Position numbers and translations under genes: made by a program. This document shows, in pieces, positions 17,909-31,205 of a DNA stretch of 64,000 nt. The notes beneath the pieces are model-generated. The model was given only the letters and a program-made list of their open reading frames with translations. It was not told the origin of the DNA and made no database searches. Numbering within the stretch: position 1 is the first letter of the stretch; each line of letters begins with the position of its first letter. The stretch comes from Flavobacterium sp. N2038 (GTDB taxonomy: Bacteria > Bacteroidota > Bacteroidia > Flavobacteriales > Flavobacteriaceae): assembly GCF_025947185.1 (NCBI RefSeq), contig NZ_CP110001.1:186001-250000 (forward strand), in the 5' to 3' direction.

Positions 17909-20878
17909 TTAAAATGAAAGATTCAAACCAAATGTTAAGGTTCTTGTTTTTGGATAATTATTGTAGTTATCTATTCCAAAAAAGATTTCTTTATTGTCTT
18001 TTCCTCCAGAGAAATTAACTTCAGGATCAGCCCCTCCGTAATTAGTCAAGGTAAATACATTATTCATAGAAGCATAAAAACGAAGTTTAGAAATTGCCGA
18101 AGCAAATGAAGGATTTACAAAAGTGTAACCTAAATTGATGTTATCCAGTTTTATAAAACTTGCATCCTCGATATAATAAGACAATGCGCTATATGCTCCT
18201 TGAATTCCAGCATCATTTAGAAGTAGGGCCTCATTGTTTACACTTCTTGTTCCTACCTGATCCGGGTTACCAAAAACCTGATTTGTTGCATTGTAAACAT
18301 CATTACCCACAACTGCTCTGAATGACATGCTTAAATCCCAGTTTTTGTATTTAAAATAGTTGCTCCATCCCATCTCAAAATCCGGCAAAGCATTACCAAG
18401 CACTTTTTTATGCTCATCAGAGTTTGCTACATCTTCTAAGTAATGCAACTGATTATCATTTCCTTTGATTAACCATTTACCGTTTGATACTCCCGCATAT
18501 TCATATCCGAAAAATGTACCCAATTTATATCCAGCCTGCATTCTTTGCGTTGGAACACCAACTAAACCAGGTCCTGAAATATAACCAGTATCAATAAACG
18601 AATAGTTATAACGAGAATTTCCTAAAGCAATAACTTCTTGTTTATTCTGTGTATATACAACTGTAGTATTCCAGCTAAATTTTCCGTTATCTACTACTTT
18701 AGCACTTAAAGTTGCCTCAATTCCTGAGTTTTTCATTTCTCCACCATTAATAAATGTTGTATTTGAGAAATTTGTTTCAGTTGGTACGTTTGTATTAGCA
18801 ATTAACATATCTGTAATTTTCTTGCTGTAAAATTCAACCGATCCCGATAATCTGTTATTAAACAATCCAAAATCAAGACCTAAGTTTGTCTCTGTATTTT
18901 GATCCCATTTTAAATCAGGATTAGCATTATGACTGTATCCGTATGCTACTAATCCACCCTGAATAGATGGTCTAACCGCTAAGTCTTTTGCATCAATCGG
19001 TAAATTACTGTTTCCGGAAATACCCCAGCTCCCTCTGAATTTCAATAAATTCAATGCACTTACATTGTCTTTAATAAAATTCTCATTAGCTATATTCCAG
19101 GCTACTTGTACAGATGGGAAATAACCCCATTGCTCATTGTCACCAAAAATTGAAGATCCATCTCTACGAATCATTCCGGTTACATAATATTTAGACTCGA
19201 AATCATATGTAGCTCTTGCAAACATACCGATGTCTTTACGTTCGTTTTTATAAGATTTCATATTTCCTAAAACAATAGTCTCGAAATTTTCAAAATTATC
19301 TGATCCAAGAGTATTAGAAGTAGGATTATTTGCTTCCATATTAAAACCGTCACTATCAGTTGTTCTATAAGAGTAACCACCTAGTAAGGTTACATTATGA
19401 GATTCTGCAAATGTCTTTTTATAAGTCAAAGTCGCCTCAATTAAACCTTGCTCCCAATTAGCATAAGATCTTTTTCCATATCCTGTGTAAATTGGTGTTT
19501 CTGTCGTACCAGTAAAAATGTAATTATAAGTTGGCTCAAAATAAGTACTTTCACTATCGTTTCTCAAGTAACTCCCCGAAACTTTACCAGTTAATCCTTT
19601 TGCCAACTCATAAGACAAAGCTAAATTACCTGATAAGAATTTTGCGTCTCTGTTGTTTTCAATATTATTAACAGAATGCAATGGATTATAATAATTATTT
19701 GTTCCCGGAGCTTCAAACAACTTTCCTTCAGCATTGTAAACAGGATCGGTTGGTAGCCTTTGGAAAGCCTGATAAATTACCTGGTCTTTACCATCTGTTC
19801 CATAATTTACATAATCATTGTGCTCGATAGTGGCAGAAAGCCCCATGTCGATAGTCATTTTATCATTAAATGCTTTTTGAGTTACATTTAATCGACCAAC
19901 AGTTCTCTTTTTTCCTGAGTTTCTAATTACCCCTTCAAAGTCACTGTTTGAGATAGACCCTCTATAATTACTAGTTTCACTTCCTCCGGAAACCGCTAAG
20001 CTGTTTACTTTTGTAAAACCTGTTCTGAAGATTTCATTTTGCCAGTCAACACTGCCTCCGTTATCTGTAAAATCTATATTTGGATGCGCTGCAATATATT
20101 CTCTATATCTGCCTGCAGAAATAAATTTTTGCTCTATTGCCTTATCTGTAGCAATTGACGAATTAAATTCTATTGTAGTTTTTCCTGATTTTCCTTTTTT
20201 AGTTGTAATGAAAACAACTCCATTTGCTCCATCAGCACCATAAATTGCAGTTGAAGCCGCATCTTTAAGAATGTCATAAGAAACAATGTCGTCAGGCGAA
20301 ATCGTTGTAGGATCTACCCCTCTAATTCCGTCAACTACATATAAAGGCGAACCTCCGGCAGCAAAACCTGCAGCACCACGAATACGAACATCAAAACCTT
20401 TATTTGGGTCACCCCCTTGTTTTGTGATCGAAACACCGGCAGCTTTACCTTGTAGTCCCTGAATAGGATCTACCAAAGTTCCCTGATTCAGATTCTCTGC
20501 AGTAACCTTAGATACCGCACCTGTTACGTCTTTCTTTTTTGCAGATCCGTAACCTACCTGAACCACTACTTCTTTAAGTTCGTTTGAATCTTCCTGTAAG
20601 ATTACGTTTATTGATTTTTGTCCATCATAGATAAGAGAGTAAGTTTTGTACCCAATAAAAGAGACCTGAATTTTGTCTCCTTTTTTCACATTAGGCAACT
20701 GAAACTTTCCATCAAAATCTGTAGAAGCACCACCTGGCGTGCCTTGTACATTTACATTTACCCCCGGAATTGGTTGTCCTGACTTTTCGACAACAGTTCC
20801 GCTTAAGGTACTTTGAGCGAGTACACTAAACGGCAACAACAGGAATAAAAATAACAACTTTTTGTAAATTGTTTTCAT
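17909..20878 (-). CDS. susC: SusC/RagA-type TonB-linked outer membrane transporter
   Basis: 989 residues. A signal peptide (MKTIYKKLLFLFLLLPFSVLA) is followed by a carboxypeptidase-D-like beta-sandwich (about 22-100, GTVVEKSGQPIPGVNVNVQG), a SusC linker with plug domain (VVVQVGYGSAKKKDVTGAVS; GLQGKAAGVSI; VRIRGAAG; DPTTISPDDIVSYDILKDA), and a large barrel ending in LTFGLNLSF. It imports oligosaccharides with energy from TonB-ExbBD. The substrate is inferred to be starch or malto-oligosaccharides from the surrounding amylases and maltose genes. First gene of susCDE, it is divergent from the LacI-type gene with a shared 236-base control region. Confidence 0.95.
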   Translation of the reverse strand: MKTIYKKLLFLFLLLPFSVLAQSTLSGTVVEKSGQPIPGVNVNVQGTPGGASTDFDGKFQLPNVKKGDKIQVSFIGYKTYSLIYDGQKSINVILQEDSNELKEVVVQVGYGSAKKKDVTGAVSKVTAENLNQGTLVDPIQGLQGKAAGVSITKQGGDPNKGFDVRIRGAAGFAAGGSPLYVVDGIRGVDPTTISPDDIVSYDILKDAASTAIYGADGANGVVFITTKKGKSGKTTIEFNSSIATDKAIEQKFISAGRYREYIAAHPNIDFTDNGGSVDWQNEIFRTGFTKVNSLAVSGGSETSNYRGSISNSDFEGVIRNSGKKRTVGRLNVTQKAFNDKMTIDMGLSATIEHNDYVNYGTDGKDQVIYQAFQRLPTDPVYNAEGKLFEAPGTNNYYNPLHSVNNIENNRDAKFLSGNLALSYELAKGLTGKVSGSYLRNDSESTYFEPTYNYIFTGTTETPIYTGYGKRSYANWEQGLIEATLTYKKTFAESHNVTLLGGYSYRTTDSDGFNMEANNPTSNTLGSDNFENFETIVLGNMKSYKNERKDIGMFARATYDFESKYYVTGMIRRDGSSIFGDNEQWGYFPSVQVAWNIANENFIKDNVSALNLLKFRGSWGISGNSNLPIDAKDLAVRPSIQGGLVAYGYSHNANPDLKWDQNTETNLGLDFGLFNNRLSGSVEFYSKKITDMLIANTNVPTETNFSNTTFINGGEMKNSGIEATLSAKVVDNGKFSWNTTVVYTQNKQEVIALGNSRYNYSFIDTGYISGPGLVGVPTQRMQAGYKLGTFFGYEYAGVSNGKWLIKGNDNQLHYLEDVANSDEHKKVLGNALPDFEMGWSNYFKYKNWDLSMSFRAVVGNDVYNATNQVFGNPDQVGTRSVNNEALLLNDAGIQGAYSALSYYIEDASFIKLDNINLGYTFVNPSFASAISKLRFYASMNNVFTLTNYGGADPEVNFSGGKDNKEIFFGIDNYNNYPKTRTLTFGLNLSF

Positions 20879-20943
20879 ACTTTTTGTTTAAATTAGTTTG
20901 AGTTTGTGATTGTTAGTTAAGTTTTTAATTTTACTTCGAATTT

Positions 20944-20972
20944 CAAAATTAGGAATTTATTAACACGCCCAA
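20944..20972 (-). promoter_or_regulatory. Promoter of susCDE
   Basis: On the minus strand, TTG (20972-20970), 18 bases, then TAATTTTG (20951-20944): an exact TTG-N18-TAnnTTTG match, 65 bases before the susC start. The putative operator lies just upstream of the -33 element, not on top of the promoter. Confidence 0.7.
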
Positions 20973-20994
20973 CCTGAGGCAATTTTTATTGGTT

Positions 20995-21012
20995 TACGAA
21001 AACGTGGTAGTG
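20995..21012. promoter_or_regulatory. Putative LacI-type operator between susC and lacI
   Basis: TACGAAAACGTGGTAGTG (plus strand). On the minus strand, the 30 bases ending here agree with the amylase upstream region at about 26 positions, including the adjoining AAAGTTTT. It is 23 bases upstream of the susC -33 element, a place that suits activation better than blockage. Confidence 0.68.
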
Positions 21013-21052
21013 TTGAAAACTTTCTATTTTTTGTAATCTTTTAAGTCAAAAA

Positions 21053-21083
21053 TTGCTGAATATAAAAATTTCAGATACCTTTA
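21053..21083 (+). promoter_or_regulatory. Possible promoter of the LacI-type gene
   Basis: TTG (21053-21055), 20 bases, TACCTTTA (21076-21083). The last base deviates from the TAnnTTTG consensus. It lies 31 bases before the start codon. Confidence 0.45.
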
Positions 21084-21114
21084 TTACTAATTAGATTTTT
21101 TTCAATTAACTACC

Positions 21115-22146
21115 ATGAAACGCAAAATAACCTTAAAACAGATTGCAAAAGAACTCGATGTATCTATTTCAACTGTCTCAAAATCACTTAGAAACAGTCT
21201 TGAAATTGGCGAAGAAACACGATTAAAAGTGCAGGCTTTTGCAAAGTTTTACAACTATAAACCCAACAATATTGCCCTTAGTTTAAAAAACCGAAAAACA
21301 AAAAGTATTGGTATTATCATTCCGGAAATTGTACATTATTTTTTCTCTACCGTAATCAACGGAATCGAACAAGTTGCCAATGAAAACGGATATAGTGTTG
21401 TCATTTGTTTGTCCGATGATTCGTTTGATAAAGAAGTCCTGAATATGGAAATGTTAGCCAACGGAAGCATCGACGGTTTTATCATGTCACTTTCTAAAGA
21501 AACACAATTCAAAGGCGATTTTCATCATATTACAGAGGTTATAAATCAGGGAATGCCTGTTGTAATGTTTGACCGTGTTACCAATGATATTTTATGCGAC
21601 AAAGTTATTATTGATGATAAAGCTGCGGCCTACGAAGCTGTTCAGAGCTTAATTGACAACGGTCGAAAAAAGATTGCTCTGGTAACAACTGTTGATTATG
21701 TGAGTGTAGGTAAACTAAGAACTGATGGTTATGAAAAAGCACTGCTGGATAACGGAATACCCTTCAACGAAGATTTAATCATAAAAATTGAAGATGTAGA
21801 TACTTGCGAAATTACGATTAGCCAACTTTTACACGACAGAGCCTTTGATGCTGTTTTTGCTGTAAATGAACTTTTTGCCGTAACAATTATTAAAACGGCA
21901 TCAAAAATGGGATTAAAAGTTCCTGAAGATTTAGCAGTGATTGCTTTTACTGACGGAATTATTTCAAAATACTCCACTCCAAGTATTACAACAGTAAGTC
22001 AAAGTGGCGAAAAAATGGGAAATAAAGCTGCTAAAATGCTGATCGAAAGACTTGAAGCTGAACATGATGATGATGACGAAGAAAACGAAAATTACACCAC
22101 AGAAGTTATAGAAACACATTTAATAGAACGAGAATCTACTGACTAA
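21115..22146 (+). CDS. LacI-family transcriptional regulator of the starch/maltose locus
   Basis: 343 residues. The N-terminal LacI helix-turn-helix (ITLKQIAKELDVSISTVSKS) is followed by the hinge region (YNYKPNNIALSLKNRKTKSI) and a periplasmic-binding-protein-like effector domain (IGIIIPEIVHYFFSTVINGI; DGFIMSLSKET; AVIAFTDGIISKYSTPSITT). An unusual acidic stretch lies near the C-terminus (EAEHDDDDEENENY). Bacteroides sus loci use the membrane regulator SusR. Here a soluble LacI-type protein has the divergent position, and CG-centred palindromes lie next to susC and the secreted amylase gene. It probably senses a maltose-type sugar. Activation versus repression cannot be read directly. Confidence 0.9.
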   Translation: MKRKITLKQIAKELDVSISTVSKSLRNSLEIGEETRLKVQAFAKFYNYKPNNIALSLKNRKTKSIGIIIPEIVHYFFSTVINGIEQVANENGYSVVICLSDDSFDKEVLNMEMLANGSIDGFIMSLSKETQFKGDFHHITEVINQGMPVVMFDRVTNDILCDKVIIDDKAAAYEAVQSLIDNGRKKIALVTTVDYVSVGKLRTDGYEKALLDNGIPFNEDLIIKIEDVDTCEITISQLLHDRAFDAVFAVNELFAVTIIKTASKMGLKVPEDLAVIAFTDGIISKYSTPSITTVSQSGEKMGNKAAKMLIERLEAEHDDDDEENENYTTEVIETHLIERESTD

Positions 22147-22170
22147 TTTTCTTAAAATCAACACATTCTA

Positions 22171-22199
22171 AAGCTATAAAAAATATTTATGGCTTTTTT
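22171..22199 (+). terminator. Terminator of the LacI-type gene
   Basis: A 10-bp stem (AAGCTATAAA with TTTATGGCTT, one G-T pair) followed by T6. It lies 24 bases past the stop and separates the regulator from the permease operon. Confidence 0.7.
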
Positions 22200-22279
22200 A
22201 TTAGCATAAATAAAAAAATAATTAATACTTTTACGCCGCTCAAAGCTTTTACTTTTACTTCGAAAAAATAGTAAGTTTT

Positions 22280-22298
22280 GATAAGCAAAGCGCTTATC
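22280..22298 (+). promoter_or_regulatory. Inverted repeat before the permease gene
   Basis: GATAAGC and GCTTATC, 5 bases apart, 26 bases before the start codon. It may be a second regulatory site or a 5'-UTR hairpin. It does not match the CACTAC motif of the other putative operators. Confidence 0.4.
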
Positions 22299-22324
22299 GT
22301 CTAATTAATTCTTTAATTACGATA

Positions 22325-23845
22325 ATGGAAAAGCGTAAATTAAGTTTCTGGGAAATTTGGAACATGAGTTTCGGTTTCTTAGGAATACAATTCGGTTTTG
22401 CACTGCAAAATGCAAATACTTCAAGAATTTTTGAAACCCTTGGTGCTAAAATAGATGAAATCCCAATCTTGTGGATTGCTGCCCCTGTTTCTGGCTTAAT
22501 AATTCAGCCTGTTATTGGTTATTTCAGTGATCGAACATGGACTCGTTTAGGACGTCGTCGCCCTTATTTTTTAATTGGCGCGCTTTTATCTTCTATCGCA
22601 TTATTCATAATGCCCAACTCTCCAACTTTATGGATTGCTGCAGGTACATTATGGATAATGGATGCCTCGATAAATGTTTCAATGGAGCCTTTTCGTGCTT
22701 TTGTCGGAGATAATTTACCTGACCATCAGCGTGCATTAGGTTTTGTAATGCAGAGTTTTTTCATTGGTACCGGCGCCGTTGTAGGTTCTGTTTTGCCCTA
22801 TCTTTTCACAAATGTTTTTGGAGTAAGTAATACTGCACCAGAAGGAATTATTCCGGATGCAGTAAAATGGTCTTTTTATATTGGTGGAATCGTTTTTCTC
22901 CTTTCCGTTTTATGGACTGTTTTTAAGACTACAGAATATACGCCGGAAGAATTACATGCTTTTGAAGCTAACAGCAAAAAAGACTCCCAAAATCTTTCTG
23001 CTGATTCCGAAACAGAATCAGGTGTTACAATTAAAAAACAATTGCTTTTAGGATTATTATTTACCGCAATTGGAGGATTAATCTCGTTTCTGATTTTTGA
23101 AAACAGTCTGGCAAAAGAGTTATATATTCTATTCATCGGATTGATTTTTATGGGCGTTTTATTTGTAATTGCATCACAATTACGAACTAAAAAAGTTCAG
23201 AATGGTTTTACCATAATCATGACCGACTTACTGAATATGCCAAGAACAATGCAAAAATTAGCATGGGTTCAGTTTTTCTCCTGGTTTGCGCTTTTCTCCA
23301 TGTGGATTTATACCACACAAGCCGTTACACAACACATTTTTGGCACAACAGACACCACTTCAAAAGTATACAATGATGCTGCCGACTGGGTTTCTGTTTT
23401 ATTTACAGTTTATAACGGAGTTGCGGCGGCTGTAGCTTTCTTATTACCAGTTATTGCAAAAAAAGTAGGCGTTAGAGCAACACATTTATTGGCCTTATGT
23501 GCCGGAGGTGTTGGTTTAATTTCGATTTATTTTATTGGTGATAAACAAATGCTAATCCTGCCAATGTTAGGTGTTGGTATTGCATGGGCAAGTATTTTAT
23601 CGATGCCTTATGCGATGCTTTCTGGCGCTTTGCCTGCAGCAAAAATGGGTTATTATATGGGAGTTTTCAACTTTTTTGTCGTAATACCACAAATTGTAGC
23701 TGCAACAATATTAGGATTTGTAATTAAACAATTCTTTCATAACGAACCTATTTACGCCTTAATAATTGGAGGTGTATCGATGATATTTGCCGGATTACTT
23801 ACACTTAGAGTAAATAGCAAAACTAAAATTGAAATTCATGAATAA
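22325..23845 (+). CDS. MFS sugar (maltose) permease, inner membrane
   Basis: 506 residues with about 12 hydrophobic helices. The start (SFWEIWNMSFGFLGIQFGFA) and the loop-2 motif YFSDRTWTRLGRRRPYFL are those of the GPH/SLC45-like branch that includes maltose and sucrose permeases. A charged central loop near residues 210-240 divides the two halves. It is first in a run permease, beta-phosphoglucomutase, maltose phosphorylase, GH97, GH13, GH13, so maltose or small maltodextrins are the likely cargo (inference from context). Its stop overlaps the next start by 8 bases. Confidence 0.88.
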   Translation: MEKRKLSFWEIWNMSFGFLGIQFGFALQNANTSRIFETLGAKIDEIPILWIAAPVSGLIIQPVIGYFSDRTWTRLGRRRPYFLIGALLSSIALFIMPNSPTLWIAAGTLWIMDASINVSMEPFRAFVGDNLPDHQRALGFVMQSFFIGTGAVVGSVLPYLFTNVFGVSNTAPEGIIPDAVKWSFYIGGIVFLLSVLWTVFKTTEYTPEELHAFEANSKKDSQNLSADSETESGVTIKKQLLLGLLFTAIGGLISFLIFENSLAKELYILFIGLIFMGVLFVIASQLRTKKVQNGFTIIMTDLLNMPRTMQKLAWVQFFSWFALFSMWIYTTQAVTQHIFGTTDTTSKVYNDAADWVSVLFTVYNGVAAAVAFLLPVIAKKVGVRATHLLALCAGGVGLISIYFIGDKQMLILPMLGVGIAWASILSMPYAMLSGALPAAKMGYYMGVFNFFVVIPQIVAATILGFVIKQFFHNEPIYALIIGGVSMIFAGLLTLRVNSKTKIEIHE

Positions 23846-24494
23846 TAAAAAAGCATTCATCTTCGATCTTGACGGAGTGATCGTTGATACCGCTAAATAC
23901 CACTTTTTAGCCTGGCAGAAAATTGCCAAATCATTAAACATAAATTTTACACATGAAGACAACGAACTTCTTAAAGGCGTAAGCCGAGTTCGTTCGTTGG
24001 ATATAATACTTGGATTAGGAAATGTTCAGGCTTCTCAGGAAGACAAAGACAAATGGCTGATTCAGAAAAACGAAGATTATTTATCTTATTTAGTTGACAT
24101 GGACGAAAGTGAGGTTCTTCCAGGAGTTATTACAATTCTAAAACTATTAAAAGATAAAAATCAAGGAATTGCATTGGGCTCTGCCAGCAAAAATGCAAGA
24201 CCCATTTTAGAAAAAACAGGGATTCTGTCTTACTTCGATGTTATTGTTGACGGAAACGATGTCAGCAATGCAAAACCAGATCCTGAAGTTTTCTTAAAAG
24301 CGGCTCAATTATTAAACATTGATCCAAAAAATTCAATTGTATTTGAAGACTCTGTTGCTGGAATTCAGGCAGCAAACATCGCAGAAATGGTAAGTGTTGG
24401 AATTGGTGAGGAAACAATTTTACATGAAGCTGATCATATTTTTAAAGATTTTACCCAAATCGAAACAAGCTTTATAGAAAAATTAATCAATTAG
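23838..24494 (+). CDS. pgmB: Beta-phosphoglucomutase (HAD family)
   Basis: The start is the ATG at 23838, which overlaps the permease stop by 8 bases. A TTG at 23829 is possible but unlikely. 218 residues. The HAD nucleophile motif FDLDGVIVDTAKYHFLAW gives Asp10 and Asp12, where the second Asp and the cap domain are typical of beta-PGM. Later motifs are GSASKNARPILEKTG (Ser/Lys) and NAKPDPEVFL with VFEDSVAGIQAA. The enzyme turns beta-glucose-1-phosphate, made by the GH65 enzyme encoded next, into glucose-6-phosphate. Confidence 0.92.
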   Translation: MNNKKAFIFDLDGVIVDTAKYHFLAWQKIAKSLNINFTHEDNELLKGVSRVRSLDIILGLGNVQASQEDKDKWLIQKNEDYLSYLVDMDESEVLPGVITILKLLKDKNQGIALGSASKNARPILEKTGILSYFDVIVDGNDVSNAKPDPEVFLKAAQLLNIDPKNSIVFEDSVAGIQAANIAEMVSVGIGEETILHEADHIFKDFTQIETSFIEKLIN

Positions 24495-24572
24495 AAAATG
24501 TGTCAATTAGATAATTTCCAAATCGCGTAATTATCTCATTTTCTAATTAACTGAATTATCAAATTAAAAAAA
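24495..24572. repeat. AT-rich degenerate intergenic repeat
   Basis: The spacer contains TGTGTCAATTAGATAATT and nearby AATTATC/ATTTTCTAATT units. The same words recur in 51420-51480 and 52056-52140. It looks like a dispersed low-complexity repeat, not a coding sequence. Confidence 0.5.
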
Positions 24573-29009
<4,437 letters not shown>

Positions 29010-29016
29010 TTTTTTC

Positions 29017-29055
29017 AAAGACAAGTGATTTTCCCCAAAATTACTTGTCTTTTTT
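29017..29055 (+). terminator. Hairpin terminator after the GH97 gene
   Basis: Stem AAAGACAAGTGATTTT with AAAATTACTTGTCTTT (one mismatch) followed by a T tract. It starts 8 bases past the stop. Confidence 0.8.
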
Positions 29056-29060
29056 TTAAT

Positions 29061-29174
29061 CTTATTAGTTGTCCTGCAAGGTTTCCAAAACCTTGTAGGT
29101 CTTCTAAAAACTTTACTTTACTCCATTCATACCTACAAGGTTTTGGAAACCTTGCAGGAAATCGAACTAATAAG
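29061..29174. repeat. Long inverted repeat with 28-bp perfect arms
   Basis: Inner arms at 29073-29100 and 29131-29158 are perfectly complementary over 28 bases (CCTGCAAGGTTTCC... ). Ten further bases pair outside them (CTTATTAGTT at 29061-29070, AACTAATAAG at 29165-29174). Each inner arm is itself partly symmetrical (AAGGTTTCC AAAACCTT). It ends 8 bases before the next start codon. It has the form of a Flavobacterium dispersed palindrome or a small MITE-like element. Confidence 0.85.
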
Positions 29175-29181
29175 AAAAACT

Positions 29182-31044
29182 ATGAATAACCTAAAAAACA
29201 ACCATTCGGTTTATAAAATAATTCTGTTTGTCTTGTTGTTTTCCGCTTCCGCGAAAGCGCAAATCCAGAAAGTAGAACCGCCATTTTGGTACGCCGGAAT
29301 GAAAAATCCTGAGTTGCAGATTATGTTCTACGGAAAAAATATCGCACAATACGAAGCTTCAGTTTCAAATAATGTGGTGATTAAAAATGTAGAAAAAACA
29401 GAAAATCCAAATTACCTTTTCGTAACAATTGACACACAGAACTTAAAAGCTTCTGAATTACTTTTCTCTTTCAAAAACAAAAGCAAAGTCGCATTTACGC
29501 AGAAATATTCGCTTAAAGAAAGAAGAGCAAATTCAGCAGATAGAAAAAGTTACGATGCATCTGATTTGATTTACTTAATCATGCCGGATCGTTTTGCGAA
29601 TGGAAATGATAAAAACGACAGCAATGCTTCTTTAACTGAAAAAGCAAATCGTCATGATCCAAGCGGACGTCACGGTGGAGATATCGAAGGAATCATCAAA
29701 AACTTAGATTATATTTCATCTCTTGGCGCAACTACAATCTGGAGTACACCTCTATGTGAAGACAACGACAAACAGCATTCTTATCACGGATATGCGCAAT
29801 CTGATGTTTACAAAATAGATCCGCGTTACGGAACAAACGATGATTACGTTCGTTTATCGGCAGAAATGCACAAAAAGAACATGAAACTGGTTATGGATTA
29901 TGTAACCAATCATTGGGGAATTACACATTGGATGATCAAAGATTTACCAACAAAATCTTGGATTAACCAATTCGAAAACTACACACAAACGCATCACCGT
30001 CGTGAAGTAATTACAGATGTTCATGCTTCAAAAATAGATCAGGAAGTTTGTGTTGATGGCTGGTTTGTTCCTTCGATGCCAGATTTGAATTTAAGAAATC
30101 CTCTAGTAGCAAAATACTTAACTCAAAACGCTATTTGGTGGATCGAATTTGCTAATCTTGACGGATTTAGAGTAGATACTTATAATTATTCTGACCAAAC
30201 TGCAATGGCAAATTGGGCAAAATCAATTACAAATGAATATCCGAACTTTAATATCGTTGGGGAAATCTGGATGCATAATCAGGCAAATTTAGCCTATTGG
30301 CAAAAAGACAGTAAAATTGGTGCTATCGAAAATTACAATTCAAACCTTCCAAGTGTAATGGATTTTACGCTTCAAAGTCAAATCGGGTCTGCTTTTAACG
30401 AAAATGCACCAAGCTGGGACAACGGATTGATTAAATTCTACAACAATTTTGCAATGGATTATCTATATCCAAACACCAATAATATTCTAGTTTTTGCCGA
30501 AAATCATGATACAGATCGTATGAATCATACTTTTAAATATGATTTACCAAAATACAAACTGGCAATGACTTTATTGGCTACCGTTCGCGGAATTCCACAA
30601 GTGTATTACGGTTCAGAAATTGGAATGGGTGGTGACAAAAGCAAAGGCGATGCCGATATTCGTCAGGATTTTCCTGGTGGATGGACTGGCGACAAAAACA
30701 ATGCTTTAACAGCAGCAGGAAGAACAGCTGAACAGGCTAAATATTTCGATTTTACTTCAAAATTATTCAATTGGAGAAAAACGAATGAAGCCGTTCATTT
30801 CGGGAAAATGACACATTATATTCCAGAAAACAACACTTACGTTTATTTCAGATATACAGATGCTAAAACCGTAATGGTAATCTTCAACAACAATGCAAAA
30901 GAACAGGTTGTAAAAACAAATCGTTTTAAAGAAAACATCAAAAACTTTAAATTAGGAAAAGATGTTATCACAGGAAAAACATTCGATTTAGCTTCTGAAA
31001 TTACTTTAGAACCAAAATCAGCTTTGGTTTTAGAATTGGAATAA
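29182..31044 (+). CDS. susA: GH13 cyclomaltodextrinase/neopullulanase (SusA type)
   Basis: The start is the ATG at 29182 (MNNLKNNHSVYKIILFVLLF). An earlier frame start would lie inside the inverted repeat. 621 residues. A signal peptide ends ASAKAQ. An N-terminal cyclomaltodextrinase Ig-like domain starts VEPPFWYAGMKNPELQIMFY. The GH13 barrel starts YLIMPDRFANGNDKND, with catalytic regions VMDYVTNHWG, DGFRVDTYNY (nucleophile Asp), IVGEIWMH (acid/base Glu) and ENHDTDRM. A C-terminal beta domain closes it. It is a periplasmic enzyme that shortens malto-oligosaccharides or cyclodextrins that came through SusC. Confidence 0.92.
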   Translation: MNNLKNNHSVYKIILFVLLFSASAKAQIQKVEPPFWYAGMKNPELQIMFYGKNIAQYEASVSNNVVIKNVEKTENPNYLFVTIDTQNLKASELLFSFKNKSKVAFTQKYSLKERRANSADRKSYDASDLIYLIMPDRFANGNDKNDSNASLTEKANRHDPSGRHGGDIEGIIKNLDYISSLGATTIWSTPLCEDNDKQHSYHGYAQSDVYKIDPRYGTNDDYVRLSAEMHKKNMKLVMDYVTNHWGITHWMIKDLPTKSWINQFENYTQTHHRREVITDVHASKIDQEVCVDGWFVPSMPDLNLRNPLVAKYLTQNAIWWIEFANLDGFRVDTYNYSDQTAMANWAKSITNEYPNFNIVGEIWMHNQANLAYWQKDSKIGAIENYNSNLPSVMDFTLQSQIGSAFNENAPSWDNGLIKFYNNFAMDYLYPNTNNILVFAENHDTDRMNHTFKYDLPKYKLAMTLLATVRGIPQVYYGSEIGMGGDKSKGDADIRQDFPGGWTGDKNNALTAAGRTAEQAKYFDFTSKLFNWRKTNEAVHFGKMTHYIPENNTYVYFRYTDAKTVMVIFNNNAKEQVVKTNRFKENIKNFKLGKDVITGKTFDLASEITLEPKSALVLELE

Positions 31045-31066
31045 TTTTAAACACACAGCATATAAC

Positions 31067-31092
31067 GTAGAGGCGCACAGCAGTGCGTCTAC
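31067..31092. repeat. Short palindrome GTAGA-rGCGCAC/GTGCG-TCTAC
   Basis: Imperfect inverted repeat at 31067-31092 with a 4-base loop, a common type of intergenic hairpin in flavobacterial genomes. Confidence 0.6.
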
Positions 31093-31103
31093 ACAAAGGT
31101 TTT

Positions 31104-31166
31104 TAGCCACAGATTAAAGGATTAACGCAGATTTTTAAATCATTTTAATCTTATAATCTGTGGCTA
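31104..31166. repeat. Inverted repeat of the AGCCACAGATTA family
   Basis: TAGCCACAGATTA (31104-31116) pairs perfectly with TAATCTGTGGCTA (31154-31166). Inner AAAGGATTAA/TTTTAATCTT add partial pairing. Relatives of the same word are at 32969-33011, 33751-33784 and 55772-55812. Confidence 0.75.
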
Positions 31167-31205
31167 TTTTTTTCAACACAATCCATCCTAAAATATTCTA
31201 AAATA

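Noticed and set aside
20929..22264. Shared 12-mer TTTTACTTCGAA at 20929-20940 and 22253-22264 as a regulatory site
   Set aside because: Too AT-rich and in opposite orientation to the two downstream genes; could be chance, so not listed as a feature.
22280..22298. GATAAGC inverted repeat as a fourth copy of the starch operator
   Set aside because: It has a different half-site from the CACTAC-RCGTT motif, so it was not counted in the regulon motif.
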